This document shows, in pieces, positions 36,519-45,008 of a DNA stretch of 64,000 bases. The stretch comes from Pseudomonas sp. Q2-TVG4-2 (lineage in GTDB: Bacteria; Pseudomonadota; Gammaproteobacteria; Pseudomonadales; Pseudomonadaceae), in NCBI RefSeq assembly GCF_013620795.1, contig NZ_LGLW01000003.1:62001-126000 (forward strand), written 5' to 3'. How positions within the stretch are numbered: position 1 is the stretch's first letter; the number at the start of each line of letters is the position of its first letter. The notes beneath the pieces were generated by a model, which worked only from the letters and a program-made list of their open reading frames with translations, had not been told where the DNA came from and searched no databases. The position numbers and the translations under genes are program-made.

Positions 36519-38150
36519 TCAGTGTTCACAACCCTCCGCTAGATCAGCCAGTATGGCGATGGCCACGGCTTCGGCCACCTTGATTCCATCGACGCCTGCC
36601 GAAAGAATCCCGCCGGCATAACCGGCGCCTTCTCCTGCCGGATACAGTCCGCGGGTATTGATGCTTTGCAGGGATTCGTTGTCGCGCTTGATCCGCACCG
36701 GTGACGAAGTGCGCGTCTCGATGCCGGTGAGGATCGCGTCGGCGCGGTCGAACCCGCGGATCTGCTTGCCGAAGGCGGGTAGCGCTTCGCGGATCGCCTC
36801 GATGACGTAGTCGGGCAGCGACGGAGCCAGGTCACCTAGACGCACGCCGGGCTTATAGGACGGCTCGACCTCGCCGAATTCTTTCGAAGCCCGACCGCGG
36901 ATGAAGTCGCCCACCAATTGCCCCGGTGCGCAGTAGTCATTTCCGCCCAGCTCGAAAGCGCGTGATTCCAGCCGTTCCTGCAGTTCGACGCCGGCCAGCG
37001 GGCCGCCGGGGAAATCCTCGTCCGGGTTGATGCCGACGACGATGCCCGCGTTGGCGTTGCGCTCATTGCGCGAGTACTGGCTCATGCCGTTGGTGACCAC
37101 GCGGTTGGGCTCGGAGGTGGCTGCCACCACGGTGCCGCCCGGGCACATGCAGAAGCTGTAGACCGCCCGGCCATTTTTGGCGTGGTAGACCAGTTTGTAG
37201 TCGGCAGCGCCCAGTTCCGGATGCCCGGCGTACTTACCCAGGCGTGCGTTGTCGATCAGCGATTGTGGGTGCTCGATGCGAAAGCCCACGGCAAAGGGCT
37301 TGGCTTCGATGTGAACGCCGCGCTCGTGCAGCATGCGGAAGGTATCGCGCGAACTGTGGCCGAGGGCGAGCACGACGTAGCGGCTACGGATTTCCTCGCC
37401 GTTGCCCATGCGCACGCCTTGGATGCGGCCTTCCTCGATGATGAAGTCGACGACGCGGCTGTCGAAACGCACTTCGCCGCCCAGCGCCTTGATCTCTTCG
37501 CGCATGGTCGAGACCACGCCGGTCAGGCGGAAGGTGCCGATATGCGGCTTGCTGACGAACATGATCTCTTCCGGCGCGCCAGCACGGATGAACTCGTGCA
37601 TCACCTTGCGGCCGTAGAACTTCGGGTCCTTGATCTGGCTGTAGAGCTTGCCATCGGAGAACAGCCCGGCGCCGCCTTCGCCGAACTGCACGTTGGATTC
37701 CGGGCTCAACACCTTCTTGCGCCACAGCGCCCAGGTGTCCTTGGTGCGGCTGCGCACGTCGCGTCCGCGCTCCAGCACAATCGGCCGGAAACCCATCTGC
37801 GCCAGAGTCAGCGCGGCGAACAGGCCGCACGGACCGAAGCCGATCACCAGCGGACGTTCAGTCAGCCCCACGGGCGCCTGGCCGACCGGGTAGTAGCCGG
37901 TGTCCGGCGAGACGCGGATGTTGCGGTCATCGGCCAGCCGCGCGAGCACCTGCTCTTCATTCGCCACGCTGACATCGAGGATGTAGACGAAGGTGATCTC
38001 GCTGTTCTTCTTACGCGCGTCATAGCTGCGCTTGAACACAGTGAAATCGAGCAGCTCGGCGTCGCCGACCTTCAGGCGCGCGACGATGGCCTGGCGAAGG
38101 GCCTCGGCGGGATGGTCGAGGGGCAACTGTAGTTCATTGATGCGAATCAT
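36519..38150 (-). CDS. FAD-dependent dehydrogenase (COG2509-like)
   Basis: A 543-residue flavoprotein of the uncharacterised FAD-dependent dehydrogenase group. From MIRINELQLPLDHP (ATG at 38150, AGGA upstream) an N-terminal region of about 90 residues precedes the FAD-binding fold LVIGFGPCGLFAALTLAQMG, then LERGRDVRSR, EGGAGLFSDGKLYSQI and a CMCPGGTVV motif. The C terminus has TSSPVRIKRDNESLQS and YPAGEGAGYAGGILSAGVDG. The biochemical role is unknown. The last 184 bp of coding and flanking sequence are duplicated at 23198-23380. Confidence 0.88.
   Translation of the reverse strand: MIRINELQLPLDHPAEALRQAIVARLKVGDAELLDFTVFKRSYDARKKNSEITFVYILDVSVANEEQVLARLADDRNIRVSPDTGYYPVGQAPVGLTERPLVIGFGPCGLFAALTLAQMGFRPIVLERGRDVRSRTKDTWALWRKKVLSPESNVQFGEGGAGLFSDGKLYSQIKDPKFYGRKVMHEFIRAGAPEEIMFVSKPHIGTFRLTGVVSTMREEIKALGGEVRFDSRVVDFIIEEGRIQGVRMGNGEEIRSRYVVLALGHSSRDTFRMLHERGVHIEAKPFAVGFRIEHPQSLIDNARLGKYAGHPELGAADYKLVYHAKNGRAVYSFCMCPGGTVVAATSEPNRVVTNGMSQYSRNERNANAGIVVGINPDEDFPGGPLAGVELQERLESRAFELGGNDYCAPGQLVGDFIRGRASKEFGEVEPSYKPGVRLGDLAPSLPDYVIEAIREALPAFGKQIRGFDRADAILTGIETRTSSPVRIKRDNESLQSINTRGLYPAGEGAGYAGGILSAGVDGIKVAEAVAIAILADLAEGCEH
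36541..36724 (-). repeat. Right copy of the 184-bp direct repeat
   Basis: This is the 3' end of the intact FAD dehydrogenase gene, matching the left copy at 23198-23380 in the same orientation. By hand I count roughly 16 differences and one single-base indel. The repeats enclose the 13-kb segment carrying the GntR, hydroxylase, dehydrogenase, dehydratase and TRAP genes. Confidence 0.88.
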
Positions 38151-38195
38151 GACGAGTCCTGGCCGGTGGCCCCGGCAGAGGTGATGACAGCCGTT

Positions 38196-38227
38196 CGATT
38201 CGCCGGCCACTAAGGGCCGGCGAATCG
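38196..38227. terminator. Perfect 13-bp hairpin between carbonic anhydrase and FAD dehydrogenase genes
   Basis: CGATTCGCCGGCC and GGCCGGCGAATCG form a perfect 13-bp stem with the 6-nt loop ACTAAG. There is no T-run on either side, so it may be a Rho-assisted or processing hairpin ending carbonic anhydrase transcripts rather than a standard terminator. Confidence 0.55.
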
Positions 38228-38348
38228 ATAGGTCGAAGGAAGGCGCGCAGTGTAGCTGCGCGGGTTGAGCCTGTCATTCAGGCTCGAGCGCACAGCCGGA
38301 GGCTCCCGCCTCGTTGCGTTTCGACGGCGCTGGATGACGCGGTCCTGG

Positions 38349-39080
38349 TTACTGAAGCACGACCCTGGAGTTGAGTGGCTGCGGTGGGCGATTGTTGGCG
38401 TGGCCTACCGCCTTTGTCAGCGCTTTGATCTGCTTCTCGGAGGCGACCAGAGGCTGCTTCAAGACCAGCCAGCGCACGCCTTCGGTGCAGGGTGGAGTGG
38501 TCAGCGAGCCGCTGAAACGGTAGTAGTCCAGATCATCGGGCAGCAGTTCGCTGGCGTTGGCCACGGGCGCGATCTGCTGGGTCTGGCCGTCTGTCGGCGG
38601 TTTGTCCCACAAACGAGCCAGCGCGGCGTTGTGCTCGCCGGTCTTGAACATCAGCGCGAGGACCGCAAGGTTACCGTCCTTGTCCGCATGTACCAGATGC
38701 CCTTCCAACGGGTAGGACTGTCCTTTGATCAGATTTTCGCTGGGCATATGAAAGTGGAACTGCAGCAGCTCGTAGTCCTTGCCATCGAGCGTCAGATGGC
38801 TGCCGGGCTCATAGACCACCTGCACCGTATGCCCGAGGTTGACGACCTTGCTTGCGCCCGCCGCATAGCTGAGCTGTAGCGGAGTCAGTTCGGCCTCGAC
38901 GAAACCGCTGAGGTCGACCGGTGCCTGGTTCTTGCCCGCGCAGGCGCTGAACTCCGGCGTTAGCTTTGCCCAGTTCTCCGGCCCCGCTTCTCCGGAATAA
39001 CCCCAGTGAGTACCTGGCGTAACGGCCGACGCATTAGCGCAAGCAAACAAAACACCAAGGCTAAGTGCCGCTCTCTTCAT
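38349..39080 (-). CDS. Alpha-class carbonic anhydrase (periplasmic)
   Basis: A 243-residue alpha-carbonic anhydrase interconverting CO2 and bicarbonate in the periplasm. The start at 39080 has GGAG upstream and gives a signal peptide (MKRAALSLGVLFACANASA). The mature protein begins near HWGYSGEAGPENW. Zinc ligands are His109 and His111 (LLQFHFHMPSE) and His128 (LEGHLVH). The downstream segment SGSLTTPPCTEGVRW is the conserved active-site floor. No missing residues are noticed. Confidence 0.95.
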   Translation of the reverse strand: MKRAALSLGVLFACANASAVTPGTHWGYSGEAGPENWAKLTPEFSACAGKNQAPVDLSGFVEAELTPLQLSYAAGASKVVNLGHTVQVVYEPGSHLTLDGKDYELLQFHFHMPSENLIKGQSYPLEGHLVHADKDGNLAVLALMFKTGEHNAALARLWDKPPTDGQTQQIAPVANASELLPDDLDYYRFSGSLTTPPCTEGVRWLVLKQPLVASEKQIKALTKAVGHANNRPPQPLNSRVVLQ

Positions 39081-39276
39081 GACGATCTCCAGCTCTATGT
39101 ATGGCAACGGGCGAGCCCGGAAGCAGTCAAGGGCGCCCATTTGAATCTGACAATGCGAATCAAGGCATTACTCGCCCGCCCCAAACCGAGTCTGCAGTGA
39201 AGCGGATCTGTAGAAGGTCATGTATGACGTGAAACAGCCCCTGCGTCGCAACCGGCAGGGCACTACTGAAGCGCTT

Positions 39277-40824
39277 TCAGCGGATGCCCAGACGTTTGGC
39301 CAGACGAGCCAGGTTGGCGCGATCGACACCCAGCTCGCGGGCTACATCGGTCCATTTACCTTCATGGCGCCTCAGTGACTCGCAGATCACCTCGCTCTGG
39401 TATCGGTCCACTGCGGTTTTCAGGCTGACGCCGTTGCCGGCCTTGCTGGCGGCTGGCACGGCCCGATCCTCCACCGCTAACTCCTCATCCAGGCCCAGAA
39501 CATGTGGCTCCACCGTAAGGATGCGGGGGCGCTCAGGGTGTCCGGCAAGCGCCTTGAGCACCGCGCGTCCGATGAGGTGTTCAAGCTCACGCACGTTGCC
39601 CGGCCAGGCATAGGCCAGCAGCGCCTTCTGCGTATCGGCGGCCAAGCGCAGGCTGCGTAGGCCCAAACGGGCGCGATTCTCTTCGAGAAAGTAACCAGCC
39701 AATAGCAGCACGTCCCTGCCACGCTCGCGCAATGGTGGCACCCGCAGCGGATAAACACTGAGGCGATGGTAAAGGTCCGCGCGGAAGCGGCCGGCACGTA
39801 CCTCCTCGGCCAGGTCACGGTTGGTCGCGGCAATGATGCGAACATCGACGTGATGCTCGCGATCCGAACCGACCCGTTGCAGCTGGCCACTCTGCAACAC
39901 GCGCAGCAACTTGGCTTGAACTGCAAGCGGCAGCTCACCGACCTCGTCGAGAAAGATCGAGCCGCCATGGGCCAGTTCGAACTTGCCGCTGCGCTCGCCA
40001 ACCGCGCCGGAAAACGCCCCCCTTACATGACCAAACAGCTCGCTCTCCACCAGCATCTCCGGCAATGCCGCGCAGTTGAGGCTGATCAGCGGCTTCTGCG
40101 CGCGCGGTGAATGCAGGTGGATGGCCTCGGCGACCAATTCCTTGCCGACGCCGGTCTCACCGGTGATGAGTACGCTCAGCTCACTGTCGCCGACCAGCTG
40201 TACCTCCTGGAGCAAGCGCTTGTGGCAGGCGCTCTGGCCGATAAGTTCGCGCGGGCGGCGACCACCCGCGGCGAGTTTGTAGGCTTCGGCCAGCTGCTCC
40301 TGATCCTCGGCGCGGCGGGTCAGCTGGCTGATCCGTTCGCTGGCCATGACCGTTGCGGCGGCAAGGCTGGCGAAGGCGTCCAGGCTATCCAGATCGACGC
40401 TACCAAAGCTGGCTGGATCGAGAGAGTCGAGCGTCAACAGTCCCCAGGGTCTGTCTTGCACATAAAGCGGGCAACCGAGGCAATCATGGATTTCCAGATG
40501 GCCATGATGACCATCAATTAGACCGTCGTAGGGGTCGGGTAGATCGCAATCGGTGGCAAAGCGGGTGGGCCCCTGGTGCTGCAGGAGCTGGCGCAGGCGC
40601 GGATGGTCGTCAACCTTGAAGCGGCGTCCCAGGGTATCCGGATTCAGCCCCTCGACGCAGAGCGGAACCAGCGTATCGCCCTCAAGCTTGAGCAACGCTA
40701 CCGCATCACAAGGCAGCAGCTGGCGCAATGCGCGCAGCAGGCGCCGGTAGCGCTCCTTGTCTGGCAGTTCACGCGACAGATCGGCAACCAGCGGAATCAG
40801 CGCCAACAACAAAGGATTGGTCAT
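39277..40824 (-). CDS. norR: Nitric oxide-responsive sigma-54 activator NorR/FhpR
   Basis: A 515-residue NO-sensing activator. The N-terminal GAF domain (about 20-165) holds the likely non-haem iron region with D97, D100, C115 and D133 (DPYDGLIDGHHGHLEIHDCLG, LTLDSLD). The AAA+ domain has Walker A TGETGVGKE (221-229), and the sigma-54 contact loop reads GAFSGA (269-274), with Ser replacing the usual Thr. The C-terminal Fis-type helix-turn-helix is KWTDVARELGVDRANLARL. It is divergent from the flavohaemoglobin gene, which it should activate; in P. aeruginosa this regulator is called FhpR. One NorR site overlaps its own start codon, suggesting autorepression. Confidence 0.94.
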   Translation of the reverse strand: MTNPLLLALIPLVADLSRELPDKERYRRLLRALRQLLPCDAVALLKLEGDTLVPLCVEGLNPDTLGRRFKVDDHPRLRQLLQHQGPTRFATDCDLPDPYDGLIDGHHGHLEIHDCLGCPLYVQDRPWGLLTLDSLDPASFGSVDLDSLDAFASLAAATVMASERISQLTRRAEDQEQLAEAYKLAAGGRRPRELIGQSACHKRLLQEVQLVGDSELSVLITGETGVGKELVAEAIHLHSPRAQKPLISLNCAALPEMLVESELFGHVRGAFSGAVGERSGKFELAHGGSIFLDEVGELPLAVQAKLLRVLQSGQLQRVGSDREHHVDVRIIAATNRDLAEEVRAGRFRADLYHRLSVYPLRVPPLRERGRDVLLLAGYFLEENRARLGLRSLRLAADTQKALLAYAWPGNVRELEHLIGRAVLKALAGHPERPRILTVEPHVLGLDEELAVEDRAVPAASKAGNGVSLKTAVDRYQSEVICESLRRHEGKWTDVARELGVDRANLARLAKRLGIR

Positions 40825-40875
40825 ATTGACTCGATTGAAGTCTTAAAGACTATTGATGTGTTTTGTCATATTGAC
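40820..40875. promoter_or_regulatory. Three NorR/FhpR binding sites
   Basis: Three GT-N7-AC elements occur in the regulator/flavohaemoglobin interval: GTCATATTGAC (40820-40830), GTCTTAAAGAC (40840-40850) and GTCATATTGAC (40865-40875). The first and third are identical. Three such sites are the known arrangement for NorR hexamer binding. The first covers the regulator's ATG. Confidence 0.85.
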
Positions 40876-40938
40876 ACTCTAAAACTTAATACGCTGATTT
40901 GTATGGTTTTTAAAGTTGGCATGGAAAATGGAATAAAT

Positions 40939-40955
40939 CTGGATGAAAAACTGCA
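40939..40955 (+). promoter_or_regulatory. Candidate sigma-54 promoter of the flavohaemoglobin gene
   Basis: CTGGATGAAAAACTGCA has GG and GC doublets 10 bp apart, as required for -24/-12 recognition, but only a partial match elsewhere. Position (about 65-120 bp downstream of the NorR sites) suits an enhancer-driven promoter and would leave a leader of about 195 nt before the ATG at 41161. The rest of the interval shows nothing else convincing. Confidence 0.5.
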
Positions 40956-41160
40956 GCTTTTGCTCATGTCCGACATGCAAGGCCTCACATAGTACAGACG
41001 GCGCTGAACGCTCCGCCCGGTTGCACGCCGAACGGCCTGCCCGGCCAGGGCCAACGCTGCGGGTGAACGTCGAGCTTCTAAACAAATTTTTCAGCCAGGC
41101 GACGAGGCTTACACATCGAAAGTCGCCTGCGACAGCACACTGACCCCACGGAGAATCTCC

Positions 41161-42342
41161 ATGCTGACTGCTCAACAACGCACTCTGATTAAAGCCACTG
41201 TTCCGCTGCTCGAAACCGGTGGTGAAGCCCTGACTCGGCACTTCTACAAGCTGATGTTCAACGAATACCCAGAGGTACGGCCGCTATTCAACCAGGCCCA
41301 TCAAGCCAGCGGAGCGCAGCAGCACGCCCTGGCCAACGGCATTCTGATGTATGCCAAACATGTCGACCGGCTTGAGGCCCTCGGCCCGCTGGTGGCGCAG
41401 GTCGTCAACAAGCACGTCTCCCTGCAGATCCTGCCCGAACACTACCCCATCGTCGGTACCTGTTTGCTGCGCGCTATCCGCGAGGTGCTCGGTGAGGAGA
41501 TTGCAACCGACGAGATACTTGCGGCCTGGGGCGAGGCATACGGCATGCTCGCCAATGTGCTGATCGAGGCCGAAGAAGAGCAGTACGCGGCCAACGCTGA
41601 AGCACCCGGCGGCTGGCGGGGCGCGCGGAATTTCAGAGTGACGCGCAAAGTACGTGAAAGCGAAGAGATCATCTCGTTCTACTTCGAGCCAGAAGATGGC
41701 GGGCCGGTACTGGCCCACCAGCCAGGACAGTACATTTGCCTGCTCCTGGAGGTGGATGGTGAGCAGGTGCGTCGTAACTATTCCCTGTCGGCGCGGGGCA
41801 ATGGCGTCGATTATCGCATCAGCGTCAAGCGCGAGGCTGGCGGTCGGGTGTCCACCCATCTGCATGACAACGTGCAGATCGGCGACCGCATTGCGCTGTT
41901 CGCTCCCGCTGGTGAATTCGTCCTGCGCAATTCGTTCAGGCCATTGGCGCTGATCACAGCAGGTGTTGGGATCACCCCGGCTGTGGCGATGCTGGAGGCC
42001 GCCCGGGAAAGCGGGCGCCCGATCTACTTTATCCACTGCGCCCGGCATGGTGGTGTACAGGCGTTCCGAGAGTGGGTTGATGCGCAGGTCGCCGCGCATC
42101 CGGCGCTGAAGCGTTTCTTCTGCTATAGCGAACCACGCCCGCAGGATAACGGTGATGCGACCGGCCTGCTCACTCGGGACCATTTGGCCCAGTGGCTGCC
42201 CAATGACCGTGACCTGGACGCCTATTTCCTCGGACCGAAACCCTTCATGGCTCAGGTGAAGAAGCACCTCAATGAACTGGGCGTGCCGGGCGCGCAATGC
42301 CACTACGAGTTCTTCGGCCCTGCCAGTGCACTGGACGCTTGA
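41161..42342 (+). CDS. hmp: Flavohaemoglobin nitric oxide dioxygenase
   Basis: A 393-residue flavohaemoglobin that converts NO and O2 to nitrate using NAD(P)H. The globin domain (1-140) has proximal His85 (QVVNKHVSLQILPEHYP), Tyr29 and Gln53 in the distal pocket. The reductase domain has the FAD motif RRNYSLS, the phosphate-binding LITAGVGITPAVAMLEAA, and FLGPKPFMAQVKKHL at the NAD site. The C-terminal HYEFFGPASAL is typical. The ATG is preceded by GGAG. Control by the divergent NorR/FhpR is very likely. The name fhp is used in P. aeruginosa. Confidence 0.98.
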   Translation: MLTAQQRTLIKATVPLLETGGEALTRHFYKLMFNEYPEVRPLFNQAHQASGAQQHALANGILMYAKHVDRLEALGPLVAQVVNKHVSLQILPEHYPIVGTCLLRAIREVLGEEIATDEILAAWGEAYGMLANVLIEAEEEQYAANAEAPGGWRGARNFRVTRKVRESEEIISFYFEPEDGGPVLAHQPGQYICLLLEVDGEQVRRNYSLSARGNGVDYRISVKREAGGRVSTHLHDNVQIGDRIALFAPAGEFVLRNSFRPLALITAGVGITPAVAMLEAARESGRPIYFIHCARHGGVQAFREWVDAQVAAHPALKRFFCYSEPRPQDNGDATGLLTRDHLAQWLPNDRDLDAYFLGPKPFMAQVKKHLNELGVPGAQCHYEFFGPASALDA

Positions 42343-42488
42343 CCTTCACCCGCCGCTGCGCGAACGGTTCGCGCAGCTCTGGCAATCGCTTCGTTTGGCG
42401 CTACGCTGTGACAGAGTTCTCGGTTTTTGTATTTCCTGAAGCAGCGGCACGTTTGCCACTGCCGAGGCATGGAGACGCTGAGCACGAC

Positions 42489-42496
42489 AACAATAA
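42489..42496 (+). promoter_or_regulatory. Possible Hfq/Crc CA motif upstream of the sugar dehydrogenase
   Basis: AACAATAA matches AAYAAYAA and lies about 42 nt upstream of the ATG at 42538. It may sit in the leader; short motifs like this can occur by chance. Confidence 0.25.
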
Positions 42497-42537
42497 TGAT
42501 CGTCCAGCGAGACGACCCTCGATGAGGTTGGTGCCCT

Positions 42538-43806
42538 ATGAAACATGCTCCCTTGAGTGCCCTGCTGATCTGCATATCCGGGCTGGCGCTGGCCGCGCCC
42601 ACCAGCGATGAAGCGCTGGAGCGCATGCGCTCGATGAAGACCACCGGCCAGTCCCTCGACATGAAAACCGTGCCGCAGGACGGCGAAATCGCCGATGCGA
42701 TCCGCAGCAACCTCGAACGCATCAAGCTGCCGGATGGCTTCAAGATCGAGCTTTATGCGGTGGTGCCCGATGCGCGGCACATGGCGGTGGGGCCGTCCAG
42801 CGGCGTGGTTTTCGTCGGCACGCGCAAGACCGATCTCTGGACCGTCACCGATCGCACCAAAAACCGTACCGCCGACGAGGTCAAACGCTTCGCCCCGGCG
42901 ATTTCCTTCACCCAGCCAGCGCCCTGTTTCAGTCCGGATGGCTTCCTCTTCGTCGTCGAGCACAACCGGCTGTTGGTTTTCCCCGCCGCGGAGTTCTTTT
43001 TTGAAGGGCCGGATGTCGCCGCCGATATCGTGGTACCTACCGGCGAGCTGATCCCTACCGACGAGGAGAGCTACAACCATGGCGCGCGGGTGTGCGCCGT
43101 TGGGCCGGACAACAAGCTCACCGTCTCTTTAGGCCAGCCGCATAACGTGCCGCCGAAAGATAAAATCGAGTTGTACAACCAGCACGGCATCGGCGGCATC
43201 GTGCGCATGGAGCGTGACGGCAGCAAGCGCGAGGTCTATGCCACCGGCATACGCAACTCGGTGGGCATCACCTACAACCCGACCACCAAGGAGCTGTGGT
43301 TCACCGACAATCAGGTGGATGGCATGGGCGACGACATCCCGCCGGGTGAAATCAACCATGCGCCGAAGGCCGGCATGCAATTCGGCATGCCCTGGTATGG
43401 CGGCGGTCAGATACGCACCACTGAGTACGCCGAGGAGACGCCGCCAGAGGGCTTGACCTTCCCCGTGGTCGAGACCGTGGCGCACGCGGCGGACATGGGC
43501 CTGATGTTCTACACCGGCAAAATGTTTCCCGAGGAATACCGCGGTGGCCTGTTCAGCGCGCAACGTGGCAGCTGGAACCGCACCGAACCGGTCGGTGCAC
43601 GGGTGATGTTCACTCCGTTCGCTGCAGACGGCTCGGCGCCATCCGGCGACACGGTGCCGTTCGCCGAAGGCTGGCTGAACGAGGACACCGGCGAGTACTT
43701 CGGCCGCATCGTCGATGTGGCGCAGTTGAAAGATGGCTCGCTGCTGGTGAGTGACGACACTGCCGGAGCGATCTACCGAATCTCCTATGACGGCGATTCG
43801 AACTGA
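42538..43806 (+). CDS. PQQ-dependent sugar/sorbosone-type dehydrogenase
   Basis: A 422-residue periplasmic beta-propeller dehydrogenase of the soluble glucose/sorbosone dehydrogenase type. A signal peptide (MKHAPLSALLICISGLALAAP) is followed by LPDGFKIELYAVVPDARHMAVG, the usual first blade, then VFVGTRKTDLW, DGFLFVVEHNRLLVF, GIRNSVGITYNPTTKELWFTDN and GSLLVSDDTAGAIYRISY. These match the PQQ-binding glucose/sorbosone dehydrogenase domain. The cytochrome c gene directly downstream is its likely electron acceptor. The substrate is unknown and PQQ synthesis genes are not in the window. Confidence 0.87.
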   Translation: MKHAPLSALLICISGLALAAPTSDEALERMRSMKTTGQSLDMKTVPQDGEIADAIRSNLERIKLPDGFKIELYAVVPDARHMAVGPSSGVVFVGTRKTDLWTVTDRTKNRTADEVKRFAPAISFTQPAPCFSPDGFLFVVEHNRLLVFPAAEFFFEGPDVAADIVVPTGELIPTDEESYNHGARVCAVGPDNKLTVSLGQPHNVPPKDKIELYNQHGIGGIVRMERDGSKREVYATGIRNSVGITYNPTTKELWFTDNQVDGMGDDIPPGEINHAPKAGMQFGMPWYGGGQIRTTEYAEETPPEGLTFPVVETVAHAADMGLMFYTGKMFPEEYRGGLFSAQRGSWNRTEPVGARVMFTPFAADGSAPSGDTVPFAEGWLNEDTGEYFGRIVDVAQLKDGSLLVSDDTAGAIYRISYDGDSN

Positions 43807-43878
43807 CGTCAGCTTTTTCTGTGAGGCTGCCCGGCTCGTTCATTCGAGCCAGGCGGCGTAGTCCTGGGAGTGATTCGT

Positions 43879-44220
43879 ATGGCTAGACATCGTCGTGGCG
43901 GGCTGCTGGTACCCTGGCTAATGTTGCTGGCGTTGCTGTTCGCAACAGAAGTGAGAGCTGCGGATATCGGTGCGGGGAAAACCAAGGCAAAGATGTGCGC
44001 GGCCTGCCATGGCCTCGATGGACTGAGCAAAGTCGCTGATGCGCCGAATCTGGCTGGCAACGGCGAGCTCTATCTGTCCCGCCAGCTCAAAGCCTTCCGC
44101 AGCGGAGAGCGCAAGCACCCGCAGATGTCAGTGATCGCGGCAGGCCTGAGCGATGACGACATTGCCAACGTGGCGGCCTGGTATTCGGCAATCAAGGTCC
44201 GCGTCGAGCTGCCCCAGTAG
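43879..44220 (+). CDS. Periplasmic monohaem cytochrome c
   Basis: A 113-residue class I cytochrome c. The ATG at 43879 has GGGAGTG six bases before it, better than the GTG at 43870. A signal peptide with basic start (MARHRRGGLLVPWLMLLALLF, cleaved near VRAAD) is followed by the haem motif CAACH, and the axial Met is probably in the HPQMSVIA segment. It directly follows the PQQ-type dehydrogenase gene, 72 bp apart, and should accept its electrons for delivery to a terminal oxidase. Confidence 0.9.
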   Translation: MARHRRGGLLVPWLMLLALLFATEVRAADIGAGKTKAKMCAACHGLDGLSKVADAPNLAGNGELYLSRQLKAFRSGERKHPQMSVIAAGLSDDDIANVAAWYSAIKVRVELPQ

Positions 44221-44356
44221 CGCGGCGGGCTGGCGGTTACACCAACGGAGCGGTTACACCTTATACTCGCGCGCCATCGAGGCTTGGCGCGTGCCGGCTC
44301 TCCCGTTGAATGCGACCGGCGCTGTCGCGGCGTCTGCTCACCCAGAAGGACACTTC

Positions 44357-44815
44357 ATGCTCAATAACGATGTGATGCGCAGCCTGCGCTACATCCTCAA
44401 CGTCGACGACGCCAAGATCGCCGAGATCACCCGGCTTACGGGTTGCGAAATTCCCGACAGCGAGGCGGTGGCCTACCTCAAGAAGGAAGACGAGGAGGGG
44501 TTCAAGCCCTGTGGCGACCGGATCATGGCGCATTTCCTCGACGGCCTGGTGATCTACAAGCGCGGCAAGGACGAGAGCCGGCCGACACCGCCGATCGAAC
44601 TACCGGTCACCAACAACATGGTGCTGAAGAAGCTGCGTGTGGCCTTCGAATTGAAGGAGGACGACATTCACGCGATCCTCAAGGCGGCCGACTTCCCGGT
44701 GTCCAAGCCGGAACTCAGTGCGCTGTTCCGCAAGGTCGGACACAGCAACTACCGTGCCTGCGGCGACCAGCTGCTGCGCAATTTTCTCAAGGGGTTGGCG
44801 CTGCACGGCAAGTGA
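44357..44815 (+). CDS. DUF1456 (YehS-like) protein
   Basis: A 152-residue protein with two DUF1456 repeats. The start MLNNDVMRSLRYILNVDD at 44357 has AGAAGGA upstream; the longer open frame is not family-like. The first repeat runs to about residue 70 (LRYILNVDDAKIAEI, KKEDEEGFKPCGDRIMAHFLDGLV). The second (NNMVLKKLRVAFELKEDDIHAIL, FRKVGHSNYRACGDQLLRNFLKGL) is clearly homologous to it. Function is not established. Confidence 0.87.
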   Translation: MLNNDVMRSLRYILNVDDAKIAEITRLTGCEIPDSEAVAYLKKEDEEGFKPCGDRIMAHFLDGLVIYKRGKDESRPTPPIELPVTNNMVLKKLRVAFELKEDDIHAILKAADFPVSKPELSALFRKVGHSNYRACGDQLLRNFLKGLALHGK

Positions 44816-44921
44816 TCGGGTGGCGGGCCGCTGAAGCTTTTTTGCGCGGGTCTAGCAAAGACCCGCCAGGCGGGTCACTTAGGCTGTCTTGGCAAAACAC
44901 CGCGACAATATGCCCCGGCCT

Positions 44922-45008
44922 GAGCAAGCTTGCTCGCCAATCCAATCCAATCCAATCCAATCCAATCCAATCCAAGCCACGCAACAAGCTTCGCGAGCAA
45001 GCTCGCTC
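44922..45008. repeat. Inverted REP pair enclosing a (CCAAT)7 microsatellite
   Basis: Two palindromic REP-like cores of the Pseudomonas type face each other: GAGCAAGCTTGCTCGC (44922-44937, minus-type) and GCGAGCAAGCTCGCTC (44993-45008, plus-type, followed by CTACGGGG). Between them lie seven perfect CCAAT pentamers (44937-44971) and one CCAAG. The whole gene-free interval 44816-45128 holds this element plus a GACCCGC/GCGGGTC hairpin at 44860-44876. Confidence 0.85.

Noticed and set aside
44937-44976. CCAAT repeats as a possible CRISPR array
   Set aside because: The unit is 5 bp with no spacers and no cas genes, so it is a microsatellite between REP elements.
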